DNA of 20,845 nt from positions 1 to 20,845 of the IMG/VR virus record IMGVR_UViG_3300042294_001447. The stretch is one strand, 5' to 3'. Shown one piece after another: positions 13,684 through 19,822 of this stretch. The notes under the pieces were generated by a model that saw only the letters and a list, made by a program, of their open reading frames with translations, was not told the DNA's origin and did not search any database. Every line of letters starts with the position of its first letter. The first letter of the stretch is position 1. A program made the translations under genes and the position numbers. This stretch comes from a virus.

Positions 13684-13978
13684 TCAATTTAAGCATGGAA
13701 TCAATATGTGGAATGGTGAACCAAATAAACCAGTTTTTTATAATGATGAAATGGCTAAGGCGATTAGGAATATAACTAAACCATCAAATAAACTTCTTTT
13801 GGATATAGTAAAATATCCAGAGTTTTTAGCTATTAGATTATATGAAGACAACTTTATACAATTTGATGGATTAAAAAAAGAAATGGTTATAGATTACGTA
13901 AGCAAGGTGAAGAAAGTAATAGAATCTTACGGCGTAAGATGTGAGCTTGAAGGAGTGCCTAGTGAAAAAGTACTATGA
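13673..13978 (+). CDS. Conserved-looking hypothetical phage protein
   Basis: A 101-residue protein, overlapping the WhiB gene by 11 nt. The best-defined part is ILDIV-like KLLLDIVKYPEFLAIRLYEDNFIQF (about 40-63) followed by a helix, MVIDYVSKVKKVIESYGVRCELEGVP. This mix of a beta-rich centre and terminal helix suggests a small globular protein, possibly acting with the regulator upstream. The ATG at 13673 lacks a clear Shine-Dalgarno and probably depends on coupling; the in-frame ATG at 13706 is an alternative start. The function is unknown. Confidence 0.7.
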   Translation: MASNQFKHGINMWNGEPNKPVFYNDEMAKAIRNITKPSNKLLLDIVKYPEFLAIRLYEDNFIQFDGLKKEMVIDYVSKVKKVIESYGVRCELEGVPSEKVL

Positions 13979-14159
13979 CATTGTATCTATTGTGTTTGTT
14001 CATAAAGAAGGCGTGTATGGGTCTTGTGAAAAACTTGGCGCTTTTGCGTCAAACGTAAGATATGCAAAAGATGGAATAGAATACGAAGTTATTCTAGAAA
14101 ATGACGAGTTCTCCATAATGGATGAAATCGTATTTGAGCATGTAGAGGAAGAAAATTAA
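13962..14159 (+). CDS. Small acidic hypothetical protein
   Basis: A 65-residue protein with an N-terminal strand-rich part (YYDIVSIVFVHKEGVYG) and an acidic C-terminus (ENDEFSIMDEIVFEHVEEEN). GTG 13962 is preferred to GTG 13941 because AAGGAG at 13950-13955 lies 6 nt upstream of it. It overlaps the upstream gene by 17 nt and shares its last base with the next ATG. The function is unknown. Confidence 0.65.
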   Translation: MKKYYDIVSIVFVHKEGVYGSCEKLGAFASNVRYAKDGIEYEVILENDEFSIMDEIVFEHVEEEN

Positions 14160-14395
14160 TGGAGAAAGTTCTATGCTATTCTTGTGGTAAAACAAAGAAT
14201 AAATTAAATTTAAAAAGATCGACATTGTTCCCAATAAATTTATTGATGTGTGAAACATGTATTGCTTCAAAGTATGAGCCAAGGTGGGCAGTGATTTTGG
14301 CTGGAAGGCAACAGGGGTCTGAAGCTGTAAGAGAATATATTCTTAAAAAAAGATATGAGGGCACAGAAATATCTGCCTCTGAGTTATTTGTTTAA
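14159..14395 (+). CDS. Zinc-knuckle protein
   Basis: A 78-residue protein with two CxxC knuckles (C6/C9 in CYSCGKTK and C31/C34 in CETCIASK) that should form one treble-clef-like zinc site. The C-terminal part contains a helix, RQQGSEAVREYILKKRYEGTEISASELF. AGAGGAA at 14144-14150 precedes the ATG by 8 nt. It closes the WhiB operon and could act as an RNA or DNA adaptor. Similar proteins are common in actinophages, but no function is known to me. Confidence 0.78.
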   Translation: MEKVLCYSCGKTKNKLNLKRSTLFPINLLMCETCIASKYEPRWAVILAGRQQGSEAVREYILKKRYEGTEISASELFV

Positions 14396-14415
14396 CATTC
14401 ATTTTAGGGTATAAT
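14388..14415 (+). promoter_or_regulatory. Leaderless promoter for the 14425 gene
   Basis: TTGTTT at 14388-14393, a 16-nt spacer, and TATAAT at 14410-14415, ending 9 nt before ATG 14425. A second TATAAT at 14421-14426 overlaps the start codon itself and cannot drive this gene. Confidence 0.65.
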
Positions 14416-14424
14416 TAATGTATA

Positions 14425-14742
14425 ATGACCCTGGACATAACCTATATAATTATTGCAATTCTTGCTGCAGTATTGTCTGGCATGGGGACGGCAATTATTG
14501 CTGGATTGAGCGAGAATAAAAAAGAAAAAATACGCCAAAAGGAACGTGATCAGGACCATTTAAAACTAGAATTAAAAGATTTAAAAATTGAATTATATAA
14601 ATTAGAGAAAGAGTTGACTCAATGGAAAGACAGATATTACGATGCAATTCAAGAGCTAATTTCAGTCAAATCTGAGCTTGAAAATGCCTTATCAGAGCTA
14701 TCCCACATTGAATTTACACAGGATTTGGACACAGAATTTTAA
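14425..14742 (+). CDS. Membrane-anchored coiled-coil protein
   Basis: A 105-residue protein. Residues about 5-28 (ITYIIIAILAAVLSGMGTAIIAG) form one transmembrane helix. Residues about 30-95 form a highly charged coiled coil (KKEKIRQKERDQDHLKLELKDLKIELYKLEKELTQWKDR...) with heptad-like Leu/Ile spacing. This layout recalls spanin subunits or membrane tethers of phages, but it is away from the endolysin. The -10 box ends 9 nt before the ATG and there is no Shine-Dalgarno, implying leaderless translation. Confidence 0.72.
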   Translation: MTLDITYIIIAILAAVLSGMGTAIIAGLSENKKEKIRQKERDQDHLKLELKDLKIELYKLEKELTQWKDRYYDAIQELISVKSELENALSELSHIEFTQDLDTEF

Positions 14743-14754
14743 ATTTAGTATACT
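14725..14754 (+). promoter_or_regulatory. Leaderless promoter of the Ntn-hydrolase gene
   Basis: TTGGAC at 14725-14730, an 18-nt spacer, and TATACT at 14749-14754, ending 6 nt before ATG 14761. The -10 region is a perfect 10-bp palindrome, TAGTATACTA (14746-14755). The 20-nt block from 14744 to the ATG matches the subtilase promoter (from 15743) at 17 of 20 positions. Confidence 0.75.
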
Positions 14755-14760
14755 AGGACT

Positions 14761-15330
14761 ATGACTGCCGTAGTAGCATTAATTCATGAAAACAAGGTAC
14801 TCCTTGGAGGAGACTCAGCCGCATCAGATGACAAAACAGGTTTAATATTTTCAAGAACTGACCCTAAAGTCTTTAGAGTTGGTCAATTTGGAATTGCTTT
14901 TGTAGATAGTTTTAGGATGGGCCAAATTTTACAATACAACTGGACCCCTCCAGTTTATAAACCAACTTCAGGATTTAAAAATTTAGAAAAATTTATGAGA
15001 ACAAAATTTATTGAATCTATTAAAGAAGCTTTTAAAGAACAGGGATATGGTAATCAGGTAGCTGGCTCTACAGAAGATGGCGATGAAGGCGGAGTATTTT
15101 TAATAGCAGTTCAGGGTGCTGGAAGAATATTTACAATGGATACAGATTTCCACATTGGTGAAGCTGATATTCAATATATGGCTGAAGGCGCTGGGCAAGA
15201 GTTATCTTTGGGGTCTCTGTACTCTACAGCATCTATTAAAACCCCTCGTAAAAGGGTCAGGATGGCCCTAGAAGCGGCTGCAAAGTTTAATATGTCAGTT
15301 AGACCACCCTTTACAATAATTGAAGTCTAG
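14761..15330 (+). CDS. Proteasome/HslV-like Ntn-hydrolase
   Basis: A 189-residue protein with the proteasome beta/HslV pattern. After Met removal, Thr2 would be the catalytic N-terminal nucleophile (M-T-A-V-V-A-L, like HslV's M-T-T). D18 in LLGGDSAAS and K36 in TDPKVFRV correspond to the Asp17/Lys33 pair of the fold. EGAGQELSLGSLYST (about 141-156) matches the conserved 'G.G...ALG.L' helix region. Such enzymes assemble into rings with the active sites inside. No ATPase partner is in the window, so it may act alone, use a host ATPase, or have a non-proteolytic role. It is transcribed by a leaderless promoter like that of the secreted subtilase. Confidence 0.83.
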   Translation: MTAVVALIHENKVLLGGDSAASDDKTGLIFSRTDPKVFRVGQFGIAFVDSFRMGQILQYNWTPPVYKPTSGFKNLEKFMRTKFIESIKEAFKEQGYGNQVAGSTEDGDEGGVFLIAVQGAGRIFTMDTDFHIGEADIQYMAEGAGQELSLGSLYSTASIKTPRKRVRMALEAAAKFNMSVRPPFTIIEV

Positions 15331-15338
15331 AGTATAAT
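15310..15338 (+). promoter_or_regulatory. Leaderless promoter for the 15348 gene
   Basis: TTTACA at 15310-15315, a 17-nt spacer, and TATAAT at 15333-15338, ending 9 nt before ATG 15348. The -35 lies within the last codons of the Ntn-hydrolase gene. Confidence 0.75.
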
Positions 15339-15347
15339 TAAACCAGC

Positions 15348-15560
15348 ATGGATATAAACGAATTAAGGCCAAAAAATTATGACCACGCTATAGATTTACG
15401 TGGGACCCCAACTCATGTATGTCCATGCGGATGCAACATTTGGAATTTAAAAGTAGTTTTTGAAGATTTTGAAATTGCAACATATTTTTTAGATATGGAA
15501 TGCATAAATTGTGGCAGCCTTGCCACTGCTCCAACCCCAGTAGACAGGATAGAAATGTGA
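15348..15560 (+). CDS. Zinc-ribbon protein
   Basis: A 70-residue protein. Cysteines C25, C27 and C29 in HVCPCGCNIW and the knuckle C52/C55 in ECINCGS form a zinc ribbon with strands (LKVVFEDFEIATYFLDM) between. This pattern occurs in many small phage proteins. Its stop overlaps the next gene's GTG (GTGA), so both are co-translated. The role may be nucleic-acid or protein binding; it is not known. Confidence 0.75.
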   Translation: MDINELRPKNYDHAIDLRGTPTHVCPCGCNIWNLKVVFEDFEIATYFLDMECINCGSLATAPTPVDRIEM

Positions 15561-15727
15561 GAAAGTCAGAAAGATTAAGGCTTATTGAAATGCAGTTATT
15601 GCGTTTAGAGTTTCAAATTGAGTCTTTAAATGCGGTAGTTCAAGTATTATTAGATATGAATAATATGCCTAAACCAGAATTAGACGCTGGGAAATGGTAT
15701 CAAAGAAAGATGGACGGAAACCGTTGA
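15557..15727 (+). CDS. Small helical protein
   Basis: A 56-residue protein from GTG 15557, made mainly of one amphipathic helix (SERLRLIEMQLLRLEFQIESLNAVVQVLLDM) with heptad-like Leu/Ile spacing, followed by a polar tail (KPELDAGKWYQRKMDGNR). The start is preferred over ATG 15500 because it forms a GTGA overlap with the upstream stop, while the longer frame would lie inside the zinc-ribbon gene. It is likely a dimerising adaptor. The function is unknown. Confidence 0.65.
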   Translation: MRKSERLRLIEMQLLRLEFQIESLNAVVQVLLDMNNMPKPELDAGKWYQRKMDGNR

Positions 15728-15760
15728 CAAAACTTAGTCCTATTTAGTACAATAGGGCTA
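15724..15760 (+). promoter_or_regulatory. Leaderless promoter and inverted repeat of the subtilase gene
   Basis: TTGACA at 15724-15729, an 18-nt spacer, and TACAAT at 15748-15753, ending 6 nt before ATG 15760. TAGTCCTATT (15735-15744) and AATAGGGCTA (15751-15760) form a 10-bp inverted repeat with one mismatch that covers the -10 box and the start codon, so a bound protein would block the promoter. The -35 box contains the TGA stop of the upstream gene. Confidence 0.82.
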
Positions 15761-16857
15761 TGAATAAAAAAATAATAAGGGCTCTAGTAGCCACAGTAAT
15801 CTCTATATCTGCCACAATTCAAGTGGTCCCTATGGCACAAGCAAATTCAGTGCCTGCAATTGCTATTCTGGACACAGCTCTAGACACTTCTTTACCAATT
15901 TTTAAAGACAGAATTGCTTATGAGGTATGTATTTTAGAGTGGAACTCTTGTCCAAATGGCAAATCATTTATGGAAGGTTCAGGATCTTCAGTACTTCCAG
16001 CAAATATTATATCTTCAAATGGATTTGATCATGGAACACAGATGTCATCTGTTGTCGCTGGATTAAATCCAAATGTTAAAATTGTATTTGTTAGGATTAT
16101 CGGCAATACCCCATCAGGAGACAGGCAAAGTGCAAACGAAGCAACTGTAACCAATGCTTTAAATTGGGTACTGCAAAATAAAGATAAATATAATATAAAA
16201 TCTGTAGCCATGTCCCAAGGACACCACAACCTTGGTCCAGTTGGTACAGAGTATTGTCCATCTACACCAAATACAAAAAACCTGTTGGTATCTCTAGCCA
16301 GTGCTGGAGTTGCAACCTTCTTCCCATCTGGAAACTCCAGAGATTATACTAGATTAGACTGGCCTGCATGCATTACTGAATCTATTTCTGTAGGATGGTC
16401 AGATCAATATGAAGGTATATCTTTAAATGGCAATTTTGATAAAGATAGATTAGACTTCTATGCTCTTGGTAACGTAAGAGTAACCATGCCAGGAGGTTCC
16501 GTTAGAAATGGGGCAGGGTCTTCTATTTCAGTACAAGTAGCAGCAACTAATTGGGCTTTATTAAAATCTAAATACCCTACATATACTCAAGATCAAATTA
16601 TTAATTTATTGTCTCAAACATCTACACAAATTCGTGGATCTAGAGGTCAATTTGGTAAATTAATTAATATAAATGCAGCATTAAGTACTATGCCTACTCA
16701 ATCACCAGCACCAGTAGTGGTAGATAAAACAGCAATTATTGCAGAGGCAAACAAAGCTATTGCATTAGCGGAAGCACAATATCAAGCAGAGGTGAAAGCC
16801 GCTGCTGATAAATTGGCTGCAATTAAATTAGAATGGTCAAAAAAGATAAATGGCTAA
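15760..16857 (+). CDS. Secreted subtilisin-like serine protease (S8)
   Basis: A 365-residue pre-enzyme. Signal peptide: MNKKIIRALVATVISISATI..., likely cut after MAQA. The subtilase triad is visible: D38 in AIAILDTALD, H91 in GFDHGTQMSSVVAG, S255 in GAGSSISVQVAATNW (aligned with the usual GTSMA), plus oxyanion N192 in FFPSGNSRD. Cysteines at 57/64 and 166/204 could pair outside the cell. The Ala/Lys-rich C-terminal helix (about 327-360) resembles a coiled coil or wall-binding stalk. No long propeptide is seen between signal and catalytic domain, which is unusual for subtilases. It probably acts on host surface proteins or on the phage's other secreted proteins. Leaderless promoter upstream. 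Confidence 0.88.
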   Translation: MNKKIIRALVATVISISATIQVVPMAQANSVPAIAILDTALDTSLPIFKDRIAYEVCILEWNSCPNGKSFMEGSGSSVLPANIISSNGFDHGTQMSSVVAGLNPNVKIVFVRIIGNTPSGDRQSANEATVTNALNWVLQNKDKYNIKSVAMSQGHHNLGPVGTEYCPSTPNTKNLLVSLASAGVATFFPSGNSRDYTRLDWPACITESISVGWSDQYEGISLNGNFDKDRLDFYALGNVRVTMPGGSVRNGAGSSISVQVAATNWALLKSKYPTYTQDQIINLLSQTSTQIRGSRGQFGKLININAALSTMPTQSPAPVVVDKTAIIAEANKAIALAEAQYQAEVKAAADKLAAIKLEWSKKING

Positions 16858-17056
16858 TATGACTGTACTTGAAGGCATCATTGAAGATGTTGCAGTAGAG
16901 TTATATCAAAAACTTTGGAATGCCATTCCTGCAGAAGAGCAGACCGAAGAGGCTTCTAAGGCTATTGGATTAAATTCTAGGGAAACTACCCTGTATGTTA
17001 TCCAAAACTTTATGAATAAATTTAATGCAGCAGCGGAGGCATTAAAAGATAGTTAA
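16850..17056 (+). CDS. Small helical hypothetical protein
   Basis: A 68-residue, mostly helical acidic protein (TVLEGIIEDVAVELYQKLWNAIPAEEQTEEASKAIGLNSRETTLYVIQNFMNKFNAAAEAL). The ATG overlaps the subtilase gene by 8 nt without a clear Shine-Dalgarno; ATG 16859 is a possible alternative. A strong hairpin follows 4 nt after the stop, so this gene ends the transcript. The function is unknown; the fold could be a small helical bundle. Confidence 0.68.
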   Translation: MANMTVLEGIIEDVAVELYQKLWNAIPAEEQTEEASKAIGLNSRETTLYVIQNFMNKFNAAAEALKDS

Positions 17057-17060
17057 TTGA

Positions 17061-17098
17061 ATGGGCAGTCTATTGACTGCCCATCATTTATTTAGTAG
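17061..17098 (+). terminator. Hairpin terminator fused to the next promoter
   Basis: ATGGGCAGTC (17061-17070), loop TATT, GACTGCCCAT (17075-17084) form a perfect 10-bp stem right after the upstream stop, followed by a modest T-rich tract (CATTTATTTAG). The T-run is interrupted, so termination may be partial. The loop and right arm also supply the TTGACT -35 box of the following promoter. Confidence 0.7.
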
Positions 17099-17101
17099 AA
17101 T
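17073..17101 (+). promoter_or_regulatory. Leaderless promoter inside the terminator arm
   Basis: TTGACT at 17073-17078, a 17-nt spacer, and TAGAAT at 17096-17101, ending 7 nt before ATG 17109. The -35 is shared with the terminator loop and right arm, so termination and re-initiation are packed into about 40 bp. Confidence 0.75.
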
Positions 17102-17108
17102 GGATGTT

Positions 17109-17597
17109 ATGCAAACATTTTTACCAGAGGCGGATTTTAGTAAAACTGCCAAGCATCTAGATAGAAAAAGATTAATTAAGCAAAGTGTAGAAAACCTACA
17201 AGTTTTAAAGTCATTAGCTGGACATTATGATGAAAGCGGTGCATGGAAAAACCATCCAGCAGTTAAAATGTGGAGAGGCCATGAAGACTGGTTGTTTCTA
17301 TACAATGAGTCAATTATAAAAGAAATCATAATGCGTGGATATAATAATAGCACTCACGTTAAGTTTGATGAAATATATCAAGAAAATTTCATTAATCTAG
17401 AGTCAGATCGGCCTTGGTGGCTAGGGGATGAAAAACTTCATTACTCGCATAAAGGTAGATTGTATGAAAAAGACCCAGATAAGTATTATTTCTATTCAGA
17501 GTTTGCGGACTACAGGGATTTAGGGTATACTTGTTGCGAGTCATGCAGTTACTATTGGCCAACACATGTGGAGAAAAACAATGAATCTAACATCTGA
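17109..17597 (+). CDS. Pyrimidine-dimer DNA glycosylase-like protein
   Basis: A 162-residue protein. MQTFLPEADFSKTAKHLDRKRLIKQSVENLQVLKSLAG (1-38), KNHPAVKMWRGHEDWLFLYNESIIKEIIMRGYNN (47-80) and RPWWLGDEKLHYSHKGRL match the bacterial/phage family annotated as pyrimidine dimer DNA glycosylase (endonuclease V-like, PF03013 type), which removes UV photoproducts. The family's 'LDRKRLxKQ' and 'NHPxxxMW' motifs are clear. A C-terminal CCESCSYYW adds a possible metal or redox site. ATG 17109 is preferred to 17061 or 17100: the family begins there, and the -10 box ends 7 nt before. UV repair fits a sunlit-water phage. Enzyme activity in this branch is not certain. Confidence 0.75.
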   Translation: MQTFLPEADFSKTAKHLDRKRLIKQSVENLQVLKSLAGHYDESGAWKNHPAVKMWRGHEDWLFLYNESIIKEIIMRGYNNSTHVKFDEIYQENFINLESDRPWWLGDEKLHYSHKGRLYEKDPDKYYFYSEFADYRDLGYTCCESCSYYWPTHVEKNNESNI

Positions 17598-17883
17598 AAC
17601 CTTTAGTAAAGCTTTAGAAGATAATACAGTACTTATTGTAGATTTTTGGGCGGACTGGTGTGGACCTTGTCTAAAGGTTGCTCCTATATTGGATGAAATA
17701 TCATCTGAGTATAACGTAAAAATTGCAAAAGTACATGTGGATGAAAATCCAGAAACATCTTCTAAATACGAAGTTTCTTCTATACCAACTATAATGGTTT
17801 TTGAGAATGGAATACCAGTTAAAAAAATAATTGGTGCTCAGCCAAAACATAAGATGGTGAAGGAGTTAGAGGGATGGCTATAG
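17581..17883 (+). CDS. Thioredoxin
   Basis: A 100-residue thioredoxin with the active site WADWCGPC (C27/C30), the core strand TVLIVDFWA before it, and the cis-proline loop SSIPTIMVFENG near residue 73. The length is that of a complete single-domain thioredoxin without a signal peptide, so it acts in the cytoplasm as a disulphide reductant. Phages use it for ribonucleotide reduction, polymerase processivity or keeping regulators reduced; here WhiB is a possible redox partner. ATG 17581 is preferred to ATG 17566 because GGAG at 17570-17573 lies 7 nt upstream. It overlaps the glycosylase gene by 17 nt. Confidence 0.93.
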   Translation: MNLTSETFSKALEDNTVLIVDFWADWCGPCLKVAPILDEISSEYNVKIAKVHVDENPETSSKYEVSSIPTIMVFENGIPVKKIIGAQPKHKMVKELEGWL

Positions 17884-18050
17884 ATTTTTTAGACATACAG
17901 TCTTGGTACGAATATGGTCGTGAAAAAGGTTGGGTATCAGAAGTATTTTGTGATACTCATGAAGGCCCACCATTATCTGATGAAGAGATGGAAGAATGGG
18001 AAGATGGCGGAGATCCTTGTAGCTTTCATATAAAGATCTCGGACATTTAA
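17874..18050 (+). CDS. Acidic microprotein
   Basis: A 58-residue acidic protein (WYEYGREKGWVSEVFCDTHEGPPLSDEEMEEWEDGGDPCSFHIKI) overlapping the thioredoxin gene by 10 nt, with AAGGAG at 17860-17865 upstream (8 nt). Two cysteines (C26, C49) and a His (H29) lie in a pattern that could bind metal or be a thioredoxin substrate. Gene spacing suggests co-translation with thioredoxin. The function is unknown. Confidence 0.72.
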   Translation: MAIDFLDIQSWYEYGREKGWVSEVFCDTHEGPPLSDEEMEEWEDGGDPCSFHIKISDI

Positions 18051-18083
18051 GATATAGCACAACAATCTGTAAAGATAATTGTC

Positions 18084-18153
18084 TATAATAGTAGGATAAA
18101 AAAAATAGAATTCCATACCTAAAAAAGGGGTGGATATGAAGGAGAAAAAATAA
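18084..18153 (+). promoter_or_regulatory. Promoter, leader hairpin and mini-ORF of the Ig-like protein
   Basis: TATAAT at 18084-18089 lacks a clear -35. In the roughly 58-nt leader, TCCATACCT (18112-18120) pairs with AGGGGTGGA (18126-18134), with one mismatch and a five-A loop, directly before AAGGAG (18139-18144). ATG 18136 opens a 5-codon frame (MKEKK) that includes the Shine-Dalgarno and stops at TAA 18151-18153, immediately before ATG 18154. Thus the leader could tune a highly expressed surface gene. Confidence 0.55.
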
Positions 18154-19755
18154 ATGAGTTCATTTAAAAAAATAGCCTCTGTCTTGGCTGCAGCCTTGAC
18201 GTTTGGCGTGTTGTCGGCACTGCCGACTAATGCTACAGTTTATGCTGACACGGTTAGCATTGATGCTGTGGCAGACACAATCAATCCTGGTGAGACTGCA
18301 ACAGCAGTGGTATCAGTATCATATTTAGGAACTACAATTGGAGATACAGTAACACTAGTATCTGCAGTATTTAGTGCCCCATCAGGCGCTAATAGTACCC
18401 CTAGATTCGCTGTTACTGAAACAACAAGTGCTACAGTAGCATTAGGATCAGATACAACAACAGCAGCAGTTTCACCAGCAACTAATACTACTGGTTATGT
18501 TACTGCAAAGCTGACATCATCACTTTATGTATCTAGTGTTCCTGGAACATACGTAATTAAGTTTATTCCAACACTAACAAGCTCTTCTGGCTCAGTAACA
18601 TCTGCGGCAGTAACTTGGACAGTAACAGTAACCGCCCCAGATCTTAAAGCATCAACTGCCTATACAACATCTGTACTAAATGCTGGAGAAACAATTTCAG
18701 CAACAACAGACGCAACAGTATATGTTTCAAGAACTACATCTTCGGATGCAGCAGCAGTTGTAGTTTTGACTCAAAAGAATGCTGCTAATGCTAGCGCTTC
18801 AGAGTCAATCACAGCAACAATTTCAGGAGCAGGAATGTTAGGATTCGGTACAAATCACACAACTATCACCCCTTTGGGTAGATCATTGTCCGTACCAGCA
18901 GGAAATTACATTGGAGTATTTTCTGACGGAACATCTGGAGTAGGAACAATTACTCTTACTTCACAATCTGGAGTATTGTTGGGAACTGAAAAAGTTACAT
19001 TCTATGGCGATATCGCTAAGATTGTTGCAACAGTAAAGAAACCAACAATTGCCGTAGGTTCTAACTCAGACGCAATTTCTGCAGTAGCATACGATGCTGC
19101 TGGGGTTATTGTTGGAGCAGGAACATTGACAGCAACTTCAAATGATCTTACAGTAATTAGCAATTCAGCAACTACTGCATCAATAGTTAATGGGGAAGCC
19201 CTGTTTTCTTTGGCTGGCGTAAAAACTGGTTCAGCAGGCTTAGTTGTCAAGAATTCAACAGTATCGGCAGATGCAGTAACAGTAAGAGTAGAGGCTAATT
19301 CTTCTAAGATTAAGTTGGCTTTTGATAAAGCTACCTATTCTGCTGGAGAGCAAGCAACAATTACTCTTTCTGTAGTTGACGATGCTGGATTAGTATTGTC
19401 TGGAAAGACATACTCAAATCTATTATCATCTACAGGAATCACTACTAGTTATTCCTTTGGTGGATCAAGCGATACATTAACTGCAACATCTGTAACAACA
19501 GACGCAAATGGTGTAAAAACTTATAAGGTTTATATGCCACTGACTGCAGGCCCAATTACAATTAGTGCTACTGGTGGTACATCTTTACCAGCAGCAGGCC
19601 AAGTAGCGGTATCTGCATCGGCAAATGTAACAGATTCAGCGTCTGCAGCTCTTGCTGCGGTAGCCGCATTAGCAGTAACCGTTGCACAGCTTAAGACCTT
19701 GATAACAACCCTAACTAATCTTGTATTAAAGATTCAGAAAAAGGTTAAGGCTTAA
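18154..19755 (+). CDS. Secreted Ig-like, S-layer-type surface protein
   Basis: A 533-residue protein with a Sec signal peptide (MSSFKKIASVLAAALTFGVL..., cut near TNA or YADT). The mature part is low-complexity Ser/Thr/Ala/Val with several beta-sandwich-like modules: INPGETATAVVSVSY (about 43-57), LNAGETISATTDATVYVS (about 176-193) and YSAGEQATITLSVVDDAG (about 395-412), repeating a 'xxGExATIxxxV' start strand. The C-terminus is a leucine-rich helix ending in a basic tail (KIQKKVKA), perhaps for oligomerisation or membrane binding. AAGGAG precedes the ATG by 9 nt, and a strong terminator follows 14 nt after the stop, so it is a single-gene transcript. It resembles surface-layer proteins of low-GC Actinobacteria. 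A signal peptide makes a normal virion protein less likely. Confidence 0.8.
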   Translation: MSSFKKIASVLAAALTFGVLSALPTNATVYADTVSIDAVADTINPGETATAVVSVSYLGTTIGDTVTLVSAVFSAPSGANSTPRFAVTETTSATVALGSDTTTAAVSPATNTTGYVTAKLTSSLYVSSVPGTYVIKFIPTLTSSSGSVTSAAVTWTVTVTAPDLKASTAYTTSVLNAGETISATTDATVYVSRTTSSDAAAVVVLTQKNAANASASESITATISGAGMLGFGTNHTTITPLGRSLSVPAGNYIGVFSDGTSGVGTITLTSQSGVLLGTEKVTFYGDIAKIVATVKKPTIAVGSNSDAISAVAYDAAGVIVGAGTLTATSNDLTVISNSATTASIVNGEALFSLAGVKTGSAGLVVKNSTVSADAVTVRVEANSSKIKLAFDKATYSAGEQATITLSVVDDAGLVLSGKTYSNLLSSTGITTSYSFGGSSDTLTATSVTTDANGVKTYKVYMPLTAGPITISATGGTSLPAAGQVAVSASANVTDSASAALAAVAALAVTVAQLKTLITTLTNLVLKIQKKVKA

Positions 19756-19769
19756 TTAATTAAACATAG

Positions 19770-19804
19770 GGGGCAAGGACCAAGTCCTTGCCCCTTTATT
19801 TTTT
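19770..19804 (+). terminator. Strong intrinsic terminator
   Basis: GGGGCAAGGAC (19770-19780), loop CAA, and GTCCTTGCCCC (19784-19794) form a perfect 11-bp GC-rich stem followed by TTTATTTTTT (19795-19804), the clearest rho-independent terminator in the window. It isolates the surface-protein gene from the genes that follow. Confidence 0.93.
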
Positions 19805-19816
19805 AAATGATAGAAT
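19788..19816 (+). promoter_or_regulatory. Leaderless promoter overlapping the terminator
   Basis: TTGCCC at 19788-19793, inside the terminator's right arm, a 17-nt spacer, and an extended -10 (TGA-TAGAAT, 19808-19816) ending 6 nt before ATG 19823. The layout repeats that at 17061-17109. Confidence 0.65.
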
Positions 19817-19822
19817 AGGTTT

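Noticed and set aside
14421-14426. TATAAT overlapping the start codon of the 14425 gene
   Set aside because: It cannot start a transcript that includes this gene's ATG. The copy at 14410-14415 has proper spacing and a -35 box.
17061-17108. ATG 17061 as the start of the glycosylase-like gene
   Set aside because: That ATG is the first base pairs of a perfect terminator stem, and the family begins at MQTFLP (17109), just behind a promoter.
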